This document shows, piece by piece, positions 35,466-48,147 of a stretch of 64,000 nt of DNA (the stretch's first letter is position 1; each line of letters begins with the position of its first letter). Source of the stretch: Parietaria judaica (Eukaryota > Streptophyta > Magnoliopsida > Rosales > Urticaceae); NCBI GenBank assembly GCA_954871525.1, contig OX940869.1:15679001-15743000 (forward strand). Direction: 5' to 3'. The position numbers and the translations under genes are program-made. The notes below the pieces were generated by a model, which was not told the origin of the DNA, ran no database searches, and saw only the letters and a list, made by a program, of their open reading frames with translations.

Positions 35466-38400
35466 ATGGCAGATTTCAGAAGCAACAATGGCGGATCTGT
35501 GAATCTCGTCACCTTCAGCTACTCATTGTCGATCAAGCTGCACGAGACGAACTTCCTCGTTTGGAAACAGCAAATCCTTTCAGTTGTTTTTGGACATGGC
35601 CCGGATGAGTATCTTTTCAACAAGGATCTTGCACTCCAAGATTTTAAGAATTTGGATCTACAAACAGAGCGTACATTCTTTTTTGTAAACAAGATCATCT
35701 TCTCATGTCGTGGATCTTGACCTCGATCTCAGATCTCCTTCTTCCTCAGATGGTTGGATGTGATTCAAGCTATGTTCTATGGAACCGATTAGCTGAATAC
35801 TTCACATCTCAAACAAGATCAAGAGCTCGTCAACTAAAGCTCGAATTACAGAGCATCAACAAATAAGGACTTTCTTTGCTCGAGTATCTCGCAAAGATCA
35901 AGTCAATCGTGGATTCTTTGAACTCTGTTGGAACTTTCTTAACGGCTGAAGATCACATCGATGCGATTCTCAATGGATTGCCACCGGAGTACGAATCCTT
36001 TGTCACGTCCTTTGAGTTCAGCACGGCACAATATTCAGTCGCAGCGATTGAATCGATGCTTCTGTCACGAGAAGCTCGCCGTGAAAAGACGTCCATAGGA
36101 TCGGAGATCAACATCTCTGCAAATTACACAGCGAATCAAAACTTCTTGCAAAGAGGTAATTCTTCTCAACATGCCTCTCGCGTTCATTTATCGGCCAATA
36201 ATCCTCGATTTGGAGCGAGTTCTGCAATGCGTGGGCGAGACAATTTTTGTGGATCTGGCAGAGGTGGACGAGGAAAGCCTGCTTGGATGGAGAATCGACC
36301 TTAATGCTAACTTTGTGGAAAGTTAGGGCACATTATTGCTGAGTGCTACTACCGTTTTGATCAATCATTCCAAATTCCGACGAATCTGGCTCGGCGAAGC
36401 AAGCTTCAATCCTCACCTCAAGTTCATGCTGCCTTCTCAACCCCCGAGATCAGTGATGACTATGATTGGTATCCAGACTCAGGAGCAACAAACCACGTCA
36501 CTCCGGACCCTCAGAATGTGCAGCACACCCATGAATTTGGGGAAACAAGCCAAGTGCAAGTTGGTAATGGTGCAGGTTTGTCCATCTCTCACATCGGTTA
36601 TTCAAAAATGAAATTCTCTCTTACACACAAAACATTCCATTTACACAAACTTCTTCTTGTTCCTGAAATTAGCAAAAATTTGCTCTCTGTGTGTCAATTC
36701 TGCAAATACAATGGAGTATTCTTTGAGTTTCATGATGACTTTTGTCTTGTTAAAACAGCAAAACATGTGAAGTTGTCATAAAAGGGAAGCTCAAAGATGG
36801 ACTTTATTGCTTTGACTCATCAAGTGTCAATCTCCCATCAAAATTCAAGCTCTCAAGTCCTTATACTTTGTCTACAGATTTCTTTCCCGTCTCTGTAAAT
36901 TCAGTTTCTGCTTGTAATGTCTTTGATTTGTGGCATAATAGACTAGCTCACCCTTCTTTTAAAGTTGTTTGTGATGTATTAGTCAAATGTAATGTGCCTC
37001 TATCTATTAAACAACCTGCTCACTTTTGTGATTCTTGTTGTCATGGCAAATTACATAGATTGCCCTTTGCTCAGTCAAATTCTTTCTACATTAAACCTCT
37101 TGAACTTATCCACTCGGATCTATGGGGTCCTTCCCCTATCTTGTCTAACAATGGATACATGTATTATGTGACCTTTGTAGATGCGTTCTCACGTTTTACT
37201 TGGATATTTCTTCTCAAACTCAAGAGTGAAGTTCACACTGTGTTTGAGCAATTCAAAGCTCAGGTTGAAAAGCAACCGCAGTCCTCTATTATTACACTCC
37301 AGTCGGACCAGGGAGGCGAGTCTGAGGCCCTAAAGGGTTTTATTTCCAAGCACGGCATTCTACACAAGGTCTCTTGTCCCCATACACAACAACAAAATGG
37401 CGTGGCCGAGAGGAAGCACTGCACAATCATTGAGCATGGCTTGACTCTCCTTCATAAAGCTTCCTTGCCAATGAAATTATGGATGAGGCTTTCATATGCT
37501 CTGTGTATGTCTCTAATAGATTTCAAACGGCTGCTCTTCACAGAAAATCACCTCTTGAGGTTCTATTTAACAGGCCATCAGACTACAACTCTCTTAGAGT
37601 ATTTGGATGTGCGTAAACCCTCTCAACACTCACTATATGGTCACGAGGAGCAAAAATGGCATCCAAATGCCCCGTGTATTTGTTTCCTGTACCCTTGAAC
37701 ATTCCAATGTTCGCCAAGCCCTTGCTCATCAGCCTTGGAGACTTGCCATGCAAGCTGAGATGATAGCTTTGTCCAAGAATTGCACTTGGACTCTTGTCTC
37801 TCTTCCTCCAAACACGCGTGCAATTGGGTGTAAATGGGTGTTTAAAGTCAAAGAAAACCCTGATGGCTCTATCCAGAAGTACAAGGCTCGTCTTGCGGCT
37901 CAAAGCTTTCATCAACAGCCGGGTTTTGACTTCAATGAGACGTTCAGTCCTGCGGTCAAACCAGCCACCATTCATGTTGTCCTTACTCTTGCTCTTTCCC
38001 AGAATTGGCCAGTTCGACAACTTGACGTTAATAATGCCTTCGTCAATGGCATCCTCCAAGAGGAAGTTTACATGCGACAACCTCTTGGCTTTGAATATTC
38101 GGACAACCCACAATTGGTCTGCAAACTGCATAAGGCTTTATATGGGCTAAAGCAGGCACCAAGGGCCTGGTTTGATAGGCTCAATCAAGCCCTTTCTCTC
38201 CCTTGGATTTATGCACGCCAAGTCTGATCATTCTCTCTTCATTCACCACAATTCAGACCATGTCACTTACACTCTGGTCTATGTGGATGACATTCTAGTT
38301 ACAAGGAATAACCCTTTGGCCATTGAACGCCTTATCACCAAGCTCAACAATGCCTTCTCTCTCAAGGACATGGGACTGTTGAGCTATTTCCTTGGCATCC

Positions 38401-39266
38401 AAGTTACACGCACCACAGAGGTATTTCATCTCAATCAGACCAAATATGTTCGTGACCTTCTGCTTAAGGCCAAGATGATCAGCTGTAGTCCCGCCCCCAC
38501 GCCCATGCTGTCCAATCTTAAGCTTCGTGCTCATGATGGAGAACCCCTTGAAGATGTTCATGGCTATAAGAGCTTCGTGGGTGCTCTCCAATATGTTACT
38601 ATTATACGCCCCGATATCGCCTTTAGCGTGAACCTTGTCTGCCAGTTTATGCAAAAACCAACAGATGTCCATCTCAAGGTTGTCAAGCGTATCTTACGCT
38701 ATCTGCAAGGGTCTTACGATTATGGCTTGCATCTCCGGCGTGCACAATCGCTTAACCTTGTTGGCTTCAGTGATGTTGATTGGGCCTCTGACCTTGACGA
38801 TCATCGGTCTACTTCAGGCCACTGTGTGTATCTAGGTCCCAATCTCATCTCTTGGCTTTCAAAGAAACAGCCCACGGTGTCGCGTTCCAGCACTTAAGCG
38901 GAGTATAGAAGCTTGGCTGGTCTCGTCTGTGAGGTGACCTGGCTCACTTCTCTCCTTCGGGAATTGCGTGTGTCTCTGCCCTCATCACCGATGCTTTGGT
39001 GTGACAACCTCAGTACTATTCTTCTCTCAGCCAACCCAGTGCTTCACGCACGGACCAAGCACATTAAAATCGATCTGTACTTTGTTCGTGAAAAAGTGTC
39101 ACGTCGAGATATCGTCATCCAACATGTGTCGTTTGCTGATCAAATAGCTGACACTCTCACAAAGCCACTCTCAGAACCAAAGTTCAAGCATCTCCGTTTC
39201 AAGATCAAGATCGAAAGTCTTACCAATCTTCATCTTGAGGGGGATGTTAGAGTATATCTTGTATAG
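35466..39266 (+). pseudogene. Ale-like copia gag-pol with frameshifts, stops and an internal deletion
   Basis: The gag start is the ATG at 35466 (MADFRSNNGG); the frame shifts near 35700. Gag continues with a stop at about 35864, then EYLAKIKSIVDSL and glycine-rich RGRDN sequence. A damaged zinc knuckle (CGKLGHIIAECY) is at about 36308-36350, protease (DSGATNH) near 36478, the pre-integrase/integrase region at 36868-37600 (HSDLWGP, SDQGGE, QQNGVAERKH), then an abrupt jump near 37610 from integrase into the linker before RT ([11 protein letters not shown]), so the integrase C-terminus is deleted. RT runs 37700-38400 across a frameshift near 38180 (YVDD near 38278). RNase H ends at about 39200, with a TAA at about 38894 inside it. 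At least two frameshifts, several stops and a deletion make this non-functional. Confidence 0.9.
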
Positions 39267-39420
39267 TTGTTGTATGAGCTTTATGTATAGCTGTAGTTAT
39301 TAGTATATGTAGTTATTTGAGTATAAATACCAGATTTTAATTGATTCATAATCAAGTCAATACAATCCGAGTCTTCTTTCAATTCTGTTTGACGCTCTCT
39401 CTCCCTTTTGGATCTTATCA
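39245..39420 (+). repeat. 3' LTR of the Ale-like element
   Basis: 176 bp, preceded by the purine-rich tract gaggggga. It differs from the 5' LTR by several substitutions and small indels, so the insertion is not recent. Confidence 0.93.
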
Positions 39421-39673
39421 ATTTCTACATACGAGAGAGGACATTTCAATCCCATTTACAATGAAACATGATACTCCTATTCATTGCCATGTGAGATTAT
39501 ATAGTAATTTTAAGGTCGCTGATTTCTTGCTAATTGCAAATTCATAGTGAGATCAACTTCACTATCTTGGTAAGTAAAATATGAGATGGTGACTCTAATA
39601 TTAAGCCACGTCAAGCTGTAGTGAAAGCTTCATAATACCAAAAAGACCCCCAGATGAACTATTCGATTTATTC

Positions 39674-39681
39674 TATAAATA
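39674..39681 (+). promoter_or_regulatory. Probable TATA box of the proline dehydrogenase gene
   Basis: tataaata, about 160 bp upstream of the ATG at 39843 and about 250 bp after the Ale-like element. I looked for the ACTCAT element known from other plant ProDH promoters in 39421-39842 and did not see it. Confidence 0.55.
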
Positions 39682-39842
39682 GACCCCATTGGCCAGAGAA
39701 TTTCACTCGCAACCAAAGGGCAAACAAATAAGGAAAAAATAAATAACATTTGAGTTTTGACACAAATAGAGAATAAAAACTCTTACAAAGAAATACACTA
39801 GAACATTCACATATAATTTGTCTTTGCCTTCTCCGGCAATTG

Positions 39843-42800
39843 ATGGCAAGCCGTTTTCTCCACCAAGCCATTTTTCTCCGGCGACCCTTCAGCTCCTCTG
39901 CCGTGCCCGTCTTCACTGCAAAACCCGTCACCTCCGCTGTGAAGCCAACCGCCTCTGCCTTGGACCTCGACGATGCCGAGAGGCTCTTCTCCTCCGTGTC
40001 CTCGTGGCGGCTCGTAAGGACCCTAGCCAACCTCCATGCTGCGGCGCTCGGGCCCGCGGTGGACCTGGGGATACGTGTCATGACGTCACGCCTGATGGAG
40101 GTGGCGCCTGTGAGGCGTGCCGTTGTTGGAGCCATGCGTCACACGTTCTACAAGCATTTCTGCGCTGGGGAGGACGCCGCTGCTGCGGGGCGCACCGTTT
40201 TGAAGTTGAGGGAGGAAGGGATGCGAGGCATGCTCGTCTACGCTCTCGAGTATGCGTCAGACAACGACGCTTGCGATCAAAACCTCGACGCCTTTGTCCG
40301 AACCGTCCGATCCATCCGCTCGCTTCCTCCCTCTTCTGTATGTTTCATTAACCATTGTTCATTGTTGGATATATTTCATTATAATCTTCATAAACTAATA
40401 AAGTACGGAACATAAAAATTTATTATATTATTGGCATTATTAAAATTCTCAAGTATTAATTTAACACTTTAATTCTAACTGGGGACAAACAGAACTATTA
40501 TTAAACGAAATTATTAATTTAGCAATATGTTCCTATACTTTGTTTTGAAATTTGTAGTACTTATAGTTATTAATTACTTTTAATCTCAAACGTAACGAGA
40601 ATTAATCCATAAAATATTGTCGCATGTTAAATCTTAAATGAAAATATAAGTCTTGCAATTTTTATAAAGTCATTGATTACTTATTATTTTAGAGTGGAAC
40701 CGCATGATATTTAACATATATCTGAGTGCCAAAAAACCCGTAGGCACAGGCAAAAGCGTGTGACTAGCTTATTTCTTAACCTGCTTGAGCTCTGAACTGA
40801 GTCATGCGTGTAATAAGTTATGTGTCGATCAAGTTACGCCAAAACATGTACAATAGAAACTCTATGAATTAGAATTAATAATGTTGAAAGTATAGAATTT
40901 ATTAAAATATATCGAGGTATAATTTAATAATGTTAGTTAGAGTTGGGACGTTTAGTATTAATTTGGCGAGGTTTTGATTACAAAGATTGGTTAACGATGC
41001 AAACAGGTGAGCTTCATCATATTGAAGATAACCGCCATTTGCCCGATGAGGCTTCTCCAGAGAACCAGCGATTTGCTGAGGTGGCAACACCGACACCCTT
41101 CCTTCAACCTCCCATGGAAGCAAAGGAGCCTCCCCGTCTTCGCCGACGCCAGCCCGACTTACCACACGCCCACGTGCCCGCAGGCGCTGACCCGCGACGA
41201 GGAGCGGGACCTCGAGCTGGGCCAGGAGAGGCTACGGAGCCTCTGCCGGGAGTGCGCAGAGGCGGGCGTGCCACTGTCGGTGGACGCGGAGCACACGGCG
41301 ATCCAGCCCGCCATCGACTACCTGACCTACGCGGCAGCGATCGAACACAACCGCGAGGGCGAGGCTGTGGTGTACGGGACGATGCAGGCGTATTTGAAGG
41401 ACGCGGGCGAGCGGCTGGGGGTGGCAGCACGGGCAGCGGACGCCATGGGTGTGCCGATCGGCTTCAAGGTGGTGCGGGGGGCATACATGTCGTGCGAGGC
41501 CAAGCTTGCCGCCTCACTCAGTCAACCGTCGCCCGTGCACGGCACCATCCAGGCCACGCACGATTGCTACAACGCCTGCGCGTCGTTCATGCTTGACCGG
41601 ATCGCGGATCGGCCGGGCGGACTCATCCTCGCCTCGCACAACGTCCAGTCAGGTGCGAGATGTTAGATTTGAATCAGTGATGTTTAATCTTTGAATCATC
41701 AATGTCTAAATTACGAAGAATATCAAATAGTCCACACTTACTTAAATCAATTGAAACCAAACACAATGAAAGACACAAGATAATTTTCCAAATCAATTTA
41801 CCGGTCTAATTATCTCTATAAAAATCCGTCTAGTTTTCTTTTATTCAGTTTTCTAAAATTGTGATTGGAAGCAAGGATCAAAATGCCGTTTTGGCCGATA
41901 AATCGTTTGCCGTTATCGATGGATTTATCGACGGAAAACCTATAAAAATTATCGTTTGCCGTTATCGAAACTTATCGAACTTATCGATGGATTAATCGTT
42001 TGCCGATGGATTTATCGATGGAAAACCTATAAAAAAATTTCACACATATTTTACACTAAAAACATAACATAAAATACTAATGTCACAAAATATAAACATA
42101 AAAGTCTCATACAAAATATAATATATAAGCCACAAACCAAGTCTCATACTAATGTAGTCAAACATAAACTAAGTCTCATACAAAATATAAATAAACCAAG
42201 TCTCATTAACACAAACATAAATGCAAACAAAGAGTACTCGAAAATCTAGATAACTTCAGTTGAACGTGTATTGGCGGACCGCTTCCCAACTCCCTTGGCT
42301 TATGAGATAGGTCTCCCACCCTAGTCCTTGCTCCCTACAGTTGTTGATATAGTTCTTCAAGTGGTAGTCATATGTGCTCTGATCATGAAATGATCCACGA
42401 GAAAGATATAGAGGATGGGTCCAAAACCCGCCTTCCCAACACGGCGAACAATCATGCTCAGCACAAAGTGCCATCATCTCAATCGAAGGTGGAGATGGAG
42501 CGGGGAAGCTAGGTTGGTAACTACTACCAACTGACATTGTCTCAAACTGTGACGACAAGTCATCAACATTGTTGTTTTCACATGAGTATCCATATTCATA
42601 TGAATAGGATCCATAGTAAATGTTTGAAGCCCATCCTTCGCTGTCTACATTGCCGCCGGGAGCTGAGGTATCCCCATAGCGAGAATCCGGAATGTATCCC
42701 CCGCTAGGAGGGTCTTGATAATAGGCTGGACGGTAGACATCATCCGCCTGGGAAGCAAATCCATGCTCGGTCATACCACCTACTCCGCCACCCCACCCTC

Positions 42801-45800
42801 CAAACTCAGAAGCACCACTTCCTCCCCCACCCCAACCACCAAACGCAGAAGTCCCACCTCCTCCACCACCGTGCGGAGGGCTACGTGGAGGAGACGATCG
42901 ATGAGAAGTTCGAGAACCACCACTGGTCCTAGAGACAGCATCAGAACGATCGAGCGGAGGACCTAAGCCATGCTCTCCTAGAACAGAACTGATAACCATT
43001 CCGTAGTGTTCAGCCTCCCTAGAAAATCTAGCATCAGGATTACCATCATCGTTGTCAAGGTGAATTGGTCGAATCCACTCGACTATTGCATCCTCTACAT
43101 CGCACCCAGCTGCAGCCATCTCCATTGAGCGTTGAAGGAATTCGTGCGGATCAGTATTTGTGTCTTTCTCCTCGTACTCAGCTATTTTGTCCCGTAAAGC
43201 TAGCTTCTGATTATAGCTGACGAAGACAAGTTTCTCCAACGTGCTATAAGCGAGACGATTTCGTAAATTTGTGTGGACCAAAGCAAATGTACTCCAATTC
43301 CTCTCGCATGCAGAGGCAGAAGCGGGTTGCGACAATATCCTCATCGCCAATTTTTGCAATGTGGGGCATTCCTTGCCAAAAATATTCCACCACTCAGCTA
43401 CAAATTCAAACACATTAATTAGTATGCTTAAATAAAATAATGTAACGGATTTTCGTGTTCATAGTTATTATCTATACTTACCGGGCGCCAAACTTTTTCT
43501 TGCGGCTATTACAGCTCGCCGGCTCAACGGACCTTGAGCATCACGAAAACGCACGGCCTATAATAAACAAAGAAATAGTTAAGTTATCGTATTGTTTAAT
43601 AACAAAAAGAGTTCAATTCAATATGTAGTGCAGAACTTACGTCTTCGGCGAGATGTTCGACATTTCCATGAGGGAAGAGGCGATCATATACCTCTGTTAG
43701 TTTGACGATCGCGTCTACGGGCATCTCGATCTCATGATCGTACGCTAGTCTCGGATTCAAGAAATGTGCGGCCGTATACAATGGATGGTCTAGGTTTCTA
43801 TAACATCTGGCGTCAATGATATCGATCACCCATTGTTTCCCTTGCAACTGGCCTATCTCTTGCTTCATTACATCGAAAAGACGATATACCATCTCGAGGG
43901 TCGGATGTACCTCTGCGTCCACGTAGCGTAAAGCAATGTACATCGGACTGAAAATCGATATGGCTAGGTCAACCGCCTCCCAAAATTTGTGGTCTAGAAT
44001 CAATCTCTCTACTGCTCGACCTTCTTTTAGCCTTCGACACGGGGAAGTTTCCCACCACTCAGATGTGAACATAGCTCGGAGTGAGGTCTTTTTAGCCCTT
44101 AAGCTCTTCAACGAAAGGTAGTTCGTTGCGAACCTCGTAGCCCCTGGGCGGATGATATCACCGTTGCAAAATGTGTTCTTCATGGCGTCCAACACGACGC
44201 CATGGTTGTAAATGAATTTCATGATGAGCCTGCACGTCGTTACTGGCTCAGCAATGACTTTCCTCTTGCCCACATCCTCGAAAATCAAATCAATACAGTG
44301 AGCAGCGCAAGGCGTCCAGTACATGTTGTACTTTCGCATGAAATCTCTACCCGTTTTAACATAATTGGCGGCGTTATCCGTCACGACTTGGACCACGTTG
44401 TGTGGTCCGATATCCTCAATGACTTATCCCAGCACCTTGCAGAGGTAATCTGAATTCTTAACTTTCCCGCTCGCGTTGACCGACTTAATGAAAATCGTCT
44501 TTTTCCACAAGAGTACGCCAGGATGTTGAGGATCGACATATTTGTCGGCCCTGTCCAACCATCGGACATGATTGTGACCCCGAATTCACGCCACATTTTC
44601 TTCATACTATCCTTATACTCAACCCACTCTGCCACTTCCATATCCAAATACTTAGTCGAAAGTTGATATGCTGAAGGTGTCGGGACTCCGGGACCTATGA
44701 AGAAGAATAAACTATTATTAAGTCATAATAAAAAATTATATTATCAAAGTTTAAAGAAAATGAAGTTATGATTATGAATGATGAATTAAATCGTACCTAG
44801 GGTCTGGGCAACGTGCATCATATTTTTATAATGATGGTCATCGGCATGAGCGAACGAAACGTTTTTGTTGTAAAAGTACTTCCCCGCTGCTTTTGCCATC
44901 GCTTCCTCCTTCTCCGGTGCTAACAACGCATCAATTTTTTTTTGCTTCGCAGATTCGGAACGGTATTGCGAGGTAGTTGCACCACCACTAGAACCGATGG
45001 TTCTTCGACCTGCTAAGTGATCCTCCGTCCATTGCTCGTTATGTGCTTGTCTACGAACGACCTTTGTTTGTCTTGCAATTTCTCTTTCGAGTTCTTCCAT
45101 ATCTTCCTCGGTCGAAGGCTGTAAAATAGTAGACCTCAAGTGTTCAGCCACATCCCGTTCAAGATTGATCCTCTTCTCTTTCCTTTTCTGCGAGCTCTCG
45201 AGGGATCCTCGAACTTCTTCGCGAGCTTCGGGCAGAATCTTTTCACATATCCTTGTATTTTTTTCGGATCGTACCCCGATAGGTGGGCCTTCATCCGGGT
45301 GATTCCGCCACCCCGTATCTCATGCCCGCAATAGTTGCACTTGAACCCCGAGTTGTTCGCCTCTCTTAAAGGAGAACAATGTTTCCTCGCGGCGTCTCTA
45401 GTACTCATTTTCCTAGAAAGTAGTGAAGTACAATATCAAATTAACAATTAATTTATAATAAAACAAATTAAAAAATATACTGATTAGTAACTTAACATAT
45501 AATAAAACTAAGATTAATAATTGTAACATATTAATAAAATTTATAATTTATAAGTTACAAATTGTTATTTACAAATTAAAATTATTCTATACAAAATTAC
45601 AAATACTTTACAAAATATGTAAAATAAATTATTATTTACTTACCAAAATAAATATTTACAAATCACCAATTATTCTTATATAAATTATGCACTGCACAGT
45701 TGATTTCATTTAAAACAAGATTGAACAACTAGCTCAATTTAACAAATTAGCTAAAAATTGTACTTTTGCCGCAATATTTTAGAAAACTTCAAATTAAAAA

Positions 45801-48147
45801 AAAATTATGCCAACCGATTGTTTTTTAAATTATATACAATTTTATAAAACAAAATTACACCAAAATATTCGAGTAACTAGCTCAAATCAACAATTTCCGA
45901 AACATATGTACTTTTGCCACAATGATATCACAATTCAAAAAAACTTCAAATTAAAAAAAAAATTTATGCAAACCGATTAGTTTTAAAATTATATACAATT
46001 TTATAAAACGAAATTACAACAAAATATTCGAGTAACTAACTCAAATCAACAATTTCCGAAACATATGTACTTTTGCCACAATGATATCAAAATTCAGAAA
46101 AACTTCAAATTAAAAAAAATTTTTTGCCAACCGATTAGTTTTAAAATTATATACAATTTTATGAAACGAAATTACACCAAAATATTCGAGTAACTAACTC
46201 AAATCAACAATTTCCGAAACATATGTACTTTTGCCACAAAGATATCACAATTCAGAAAAACTTCAAATTAAAAAAAAAAAACAAATTATGCCAACCACTC
46301 AGTTTTCTAATTACACATGATGTTAATAAATGAAATTACATCAAAAATGTTCAAAATATAGCTCAAGTTTAATAATTTCCAAAACATAAGTACCTTTGCC
46401 GCTATTATACAAAATTCGGACAAAGCCTAAAATCACCCCCAAATCACCCCAAAATCTGCAAAAAAATTAACAAAAAGCACACCATCCATCATAATTCGAA
46501 CATAACCTAAGAAAAATAAATTTCAAGAACAATATTTGATTCAAAATTACAAATTGTACAATCAAAGTTATATGAAACTTCATGTTGAACTTTCATTTCA
46601 ACTTAAAACATTTCTAAGTAAGTACTAAAAATATATAACATTTTTGTGAAAAATTTACATAAATCATGCTTATACAACTTGTAATCTATAAAACACAAAA
46701 AATTACTTAAAAATACCCTAAAAATACATTTATATTCCGATTGTACACGAACTTGGAACTTCTGCCGTGAGGAAACTAGGGCTTCGGCAAGCCTTAACCA
46801 CGACGAGAAGACGACCTCTTCTCCAGGCGATAATCGCGGCAAGGCATAAAATTTGTTCAGCAAGAGGCGATTTTCGAGGGGTGAGGTCGAAAGGGAGGAG
46901 GAAATTTCGGGAAAAAGGATAAGGGTGGGCTTTTATATTAGGGTTTCGAACTTACCCAAATTTGCACGAAAATTCCTCCGAAAATCGCTATTTTGCTCTT
47001 GAAAACTTGCAGCGATAAGTACCAAACTTTCCGGTTCGAAAAATTTCGAAAAGTATAAAACGGCAGCGATTACTAGAGATAAGTTACCGAGAACACCATT
47101 TCTTCGATTAATCGAACGATAATCGCTGGATTTTCGCAATTTTCGGAACCTTGATTGGAAGAATATATATATATATATAATTATTTAGGTTTTTTTTTTA
47201 GAGACTGGAAATCACTTGTGTCGTGACTCTGTCTAAATTTTATTAATATAACATTCACTTATGAAAGAGGAAAACCGTAGTAACATGGTAGAACTTACAA
47301 AAACAACTTAGCAGAACAACAAAACAAACTTAAAACAACAAGACTAACAAATTTCTTAGACATGTCTCATATAAGCGGTACTCATCTTGTCTAACCTAAA
47401 TAGACTTTTAACATGTCCTGGAAGATGGTTAGAATTGGTAAACAAAATATATCTCCCTTCAGCACCAATAAGAGCCAAAGCATTTGCAACTTTATTCCCC
47501 TCTCTATAAAAATAACATATAGAAAAGTTTATATGATCTAAAATATGTGTAAGTTCGTACCAAAAGTCCCATAAATACCACAAGTTGCGTCTATGGTAAT
47601 TATTTATTGTCAATAAGGACTACTATATTATAGCGGTATTAAGTATTTGAATTCGTATATTTGAGGAGGCCGTTCGAGCCTCAAGACATACAAAAAGACT
47701 TGCTCGATAAATAAAAACTTATTTAGGAGATAAATAATTCAACATATAATATGTTAAAAATGGCACGCAGGTGAAATGGCGGCGAGAAAAGCGCACGAGG
47801 TGGGGATCGAGAAAGTAAAACGCAAACTAGAGTTTGCGCAGTTATACGGAATGGCGGAGTCACTCTCATTCGGGCTTCGGAACGCAGGGTTCCAAGTGAG
47901 CAAGTACATGCCGTTCGGCCCTGTCGACATAGTCATGCCTTATCTGCTTCGCAGGGCCGAAGAGAATAGAGGCCTCTTGTCTGCTTCCACCGGCGACAGA
48001 CGACTCATGAGGTATTCAATATAATACGGTATTTTAAGCGAAACCTTACAAGTATTTTTTTATTCGAATATTATATAATATAAATTTTGTTGATCTTGTT
48101 GTGACAGGACGGAGTTGAAGAGGAGACTAAAATATGTCATCTCTTAA
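39843..48147 (+). CDS. ProDH: Proline dehydrogenase, mitochondrial (four exons)
   Basis: Flavoenzyme of the mitochondrial inner membrane that oxidises L-proline to pyrroline-5-carboxylate, the first step of proline breakdown. Exons: 39843-40337, 41007-41652, 47771-48011, 48108-48147 (TAA). All introns are GT-AG and the joined frame is open, 473 aa, close to the roughly 500 aa of other plant ProDH proteins. Residues 1-40 are rich in Ala, Ser and Arg with few acidic residues, a likely mitochondrial targeting peptide. The block HTFYKHFCAGED is strongly ProDH-like; the VRGAYMS motif has R322; the C-terminal RRAEEN has R441-R442, the paired arginines that bind the proline carboxylate in the PutA family. 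Coding sequence is much more GC-rich than its surroundings. Intron 2 is 6.1 kb because a hAT transposon and a LINE scrap lie in it. ATG chosen: the first in frame. Confidence 0.92.
40338..41006 (+). other. Intron 1 of ProDH
   Basis: 669 bp, AT-rich, gtatgt...cag, phase 0. Nothing else recognised in it. Confidence 0.85.
41864..41871. other. Target-site duplication of the hAT element, left copy (ATTGGAAG)
   Basis: The 8-bp ATTGGAAG is repeated exactly at 47154-47161, flanking the inverted termini CAAGG...CCTTG. Eight bp is the hAT signature. Confidence 0.95.
42256..45408 (-). pseudogene. hAT transposase gene with DUF659 core and C-terminal dimerisation domain, damaged
   Basis: On the minus strand: a BED-type zinc finger (CNYCGHEIRGGGITRMKAHLSG, near 45340-45280); a frame change near 45200; a charged linker; intron 44796-44695; a DUF659-type core (SDGWTGPTNMS, then VTDNAANYVKTGRDF...TPCAAHCIDL); intron 43640-43558; a short exon 43557-43482; intron 43481-43398; and the last exon with the hAT dimerisation signature (SQPASASACERNWSTF...NRLAYSTLEKLVFV) followed by a long glycine- and serine-rich tail. 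Defects are a 1-2-nt shift in an A-run near 44508, a TAA at 44426-44424 between DGW and the VTDNAAN block, and the shift near 45200. All three introns are GT-AG. The family excises and reinserts DNA by cut and paste; this copy should not make full transposase. Confidence 0.88.
45715..46430. repeat. ~158-bp tandem repeat inside the hAT element
   Basis: The phrase cgagtaacta followed by gctcaaatc or actcaaatc begins at 45870, 46029 and 46187, a period of 158-159 bp, with more diverged partial copies on both sides. Each unit contains acatatgtacttttgccaca and an A-rich run. It lies between the transposase start and the right terminus. Confidence 0.85.
47190..47640 (-). pseudogene. 5'-truncated LINE fragment (RNase H-like end)
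   Basis: The minus-strand frame 47613-47356 encodes SICYFYREGNKVANALALIG, the pattern of the RNase H-like domain at the end of plant LINE ORF2. A T-run at about 47190-47199 would be its poly(A) tail on this strand. It lies in ProDH intron 2 between the hAT element and exon 3. No target duplication was identified. Confidence 0.6.

Larger units (their letters stand above)
35250..39420 (+). mobile_element. Ty1/copia Ale-like retrotransposon, broken
   Basis: Short LTRs (35250-35427, 178 bp; 39245-39420, 176 bp) both TGTTAGAGTATATC...GGATCTTATCA. The primer site TGGTATCAGAGC starts right at the 5' LTR end (35428-35439). Flanks are ATTTT (35245-35249) and ATTTC (39421-39425), a target duplication with one mismatch. 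Short LTRs plus the gag phrase EYLAKIKSIVDSL fit the Ale/Retrofit group. The coding region is heavily damaged. Confidence 0.92.
41872..47153 (-). mobile_element. hAT DNA transposon (5.3 kb) in ProDH intron 2
   Basis: Bounded by a perfect 8-bp duplication. Ends are CAAGGATCAAAATGCCG on the left and the inverse of CAAGGTTCCGAAAATTGCG on the right. Subterminal regions carry repeats of gataaatcg/ttatcgatgg (left, 41895-42025) and cgattaatcgaacgataatcg (right, near 47104-47125), as transposase-binding repeats often do. The transposase gene runs on the minus strand (42256-45408), followed on its 5' side by a tandem array (45715-46430) and a leader. The transposase has a frameshift and a stop, so the copy is probably not autonomous. 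Confidence 0.94.

Noticed and set aside
40943..41596. 217-aa plus-strand and 108-aa minus-strand ORFs over ProDH exon 2
   Set aside because: These are shadow frames of the GC-rich exon. The frame starting at 41007 carries the ProDH motifs and fits the splice phases.
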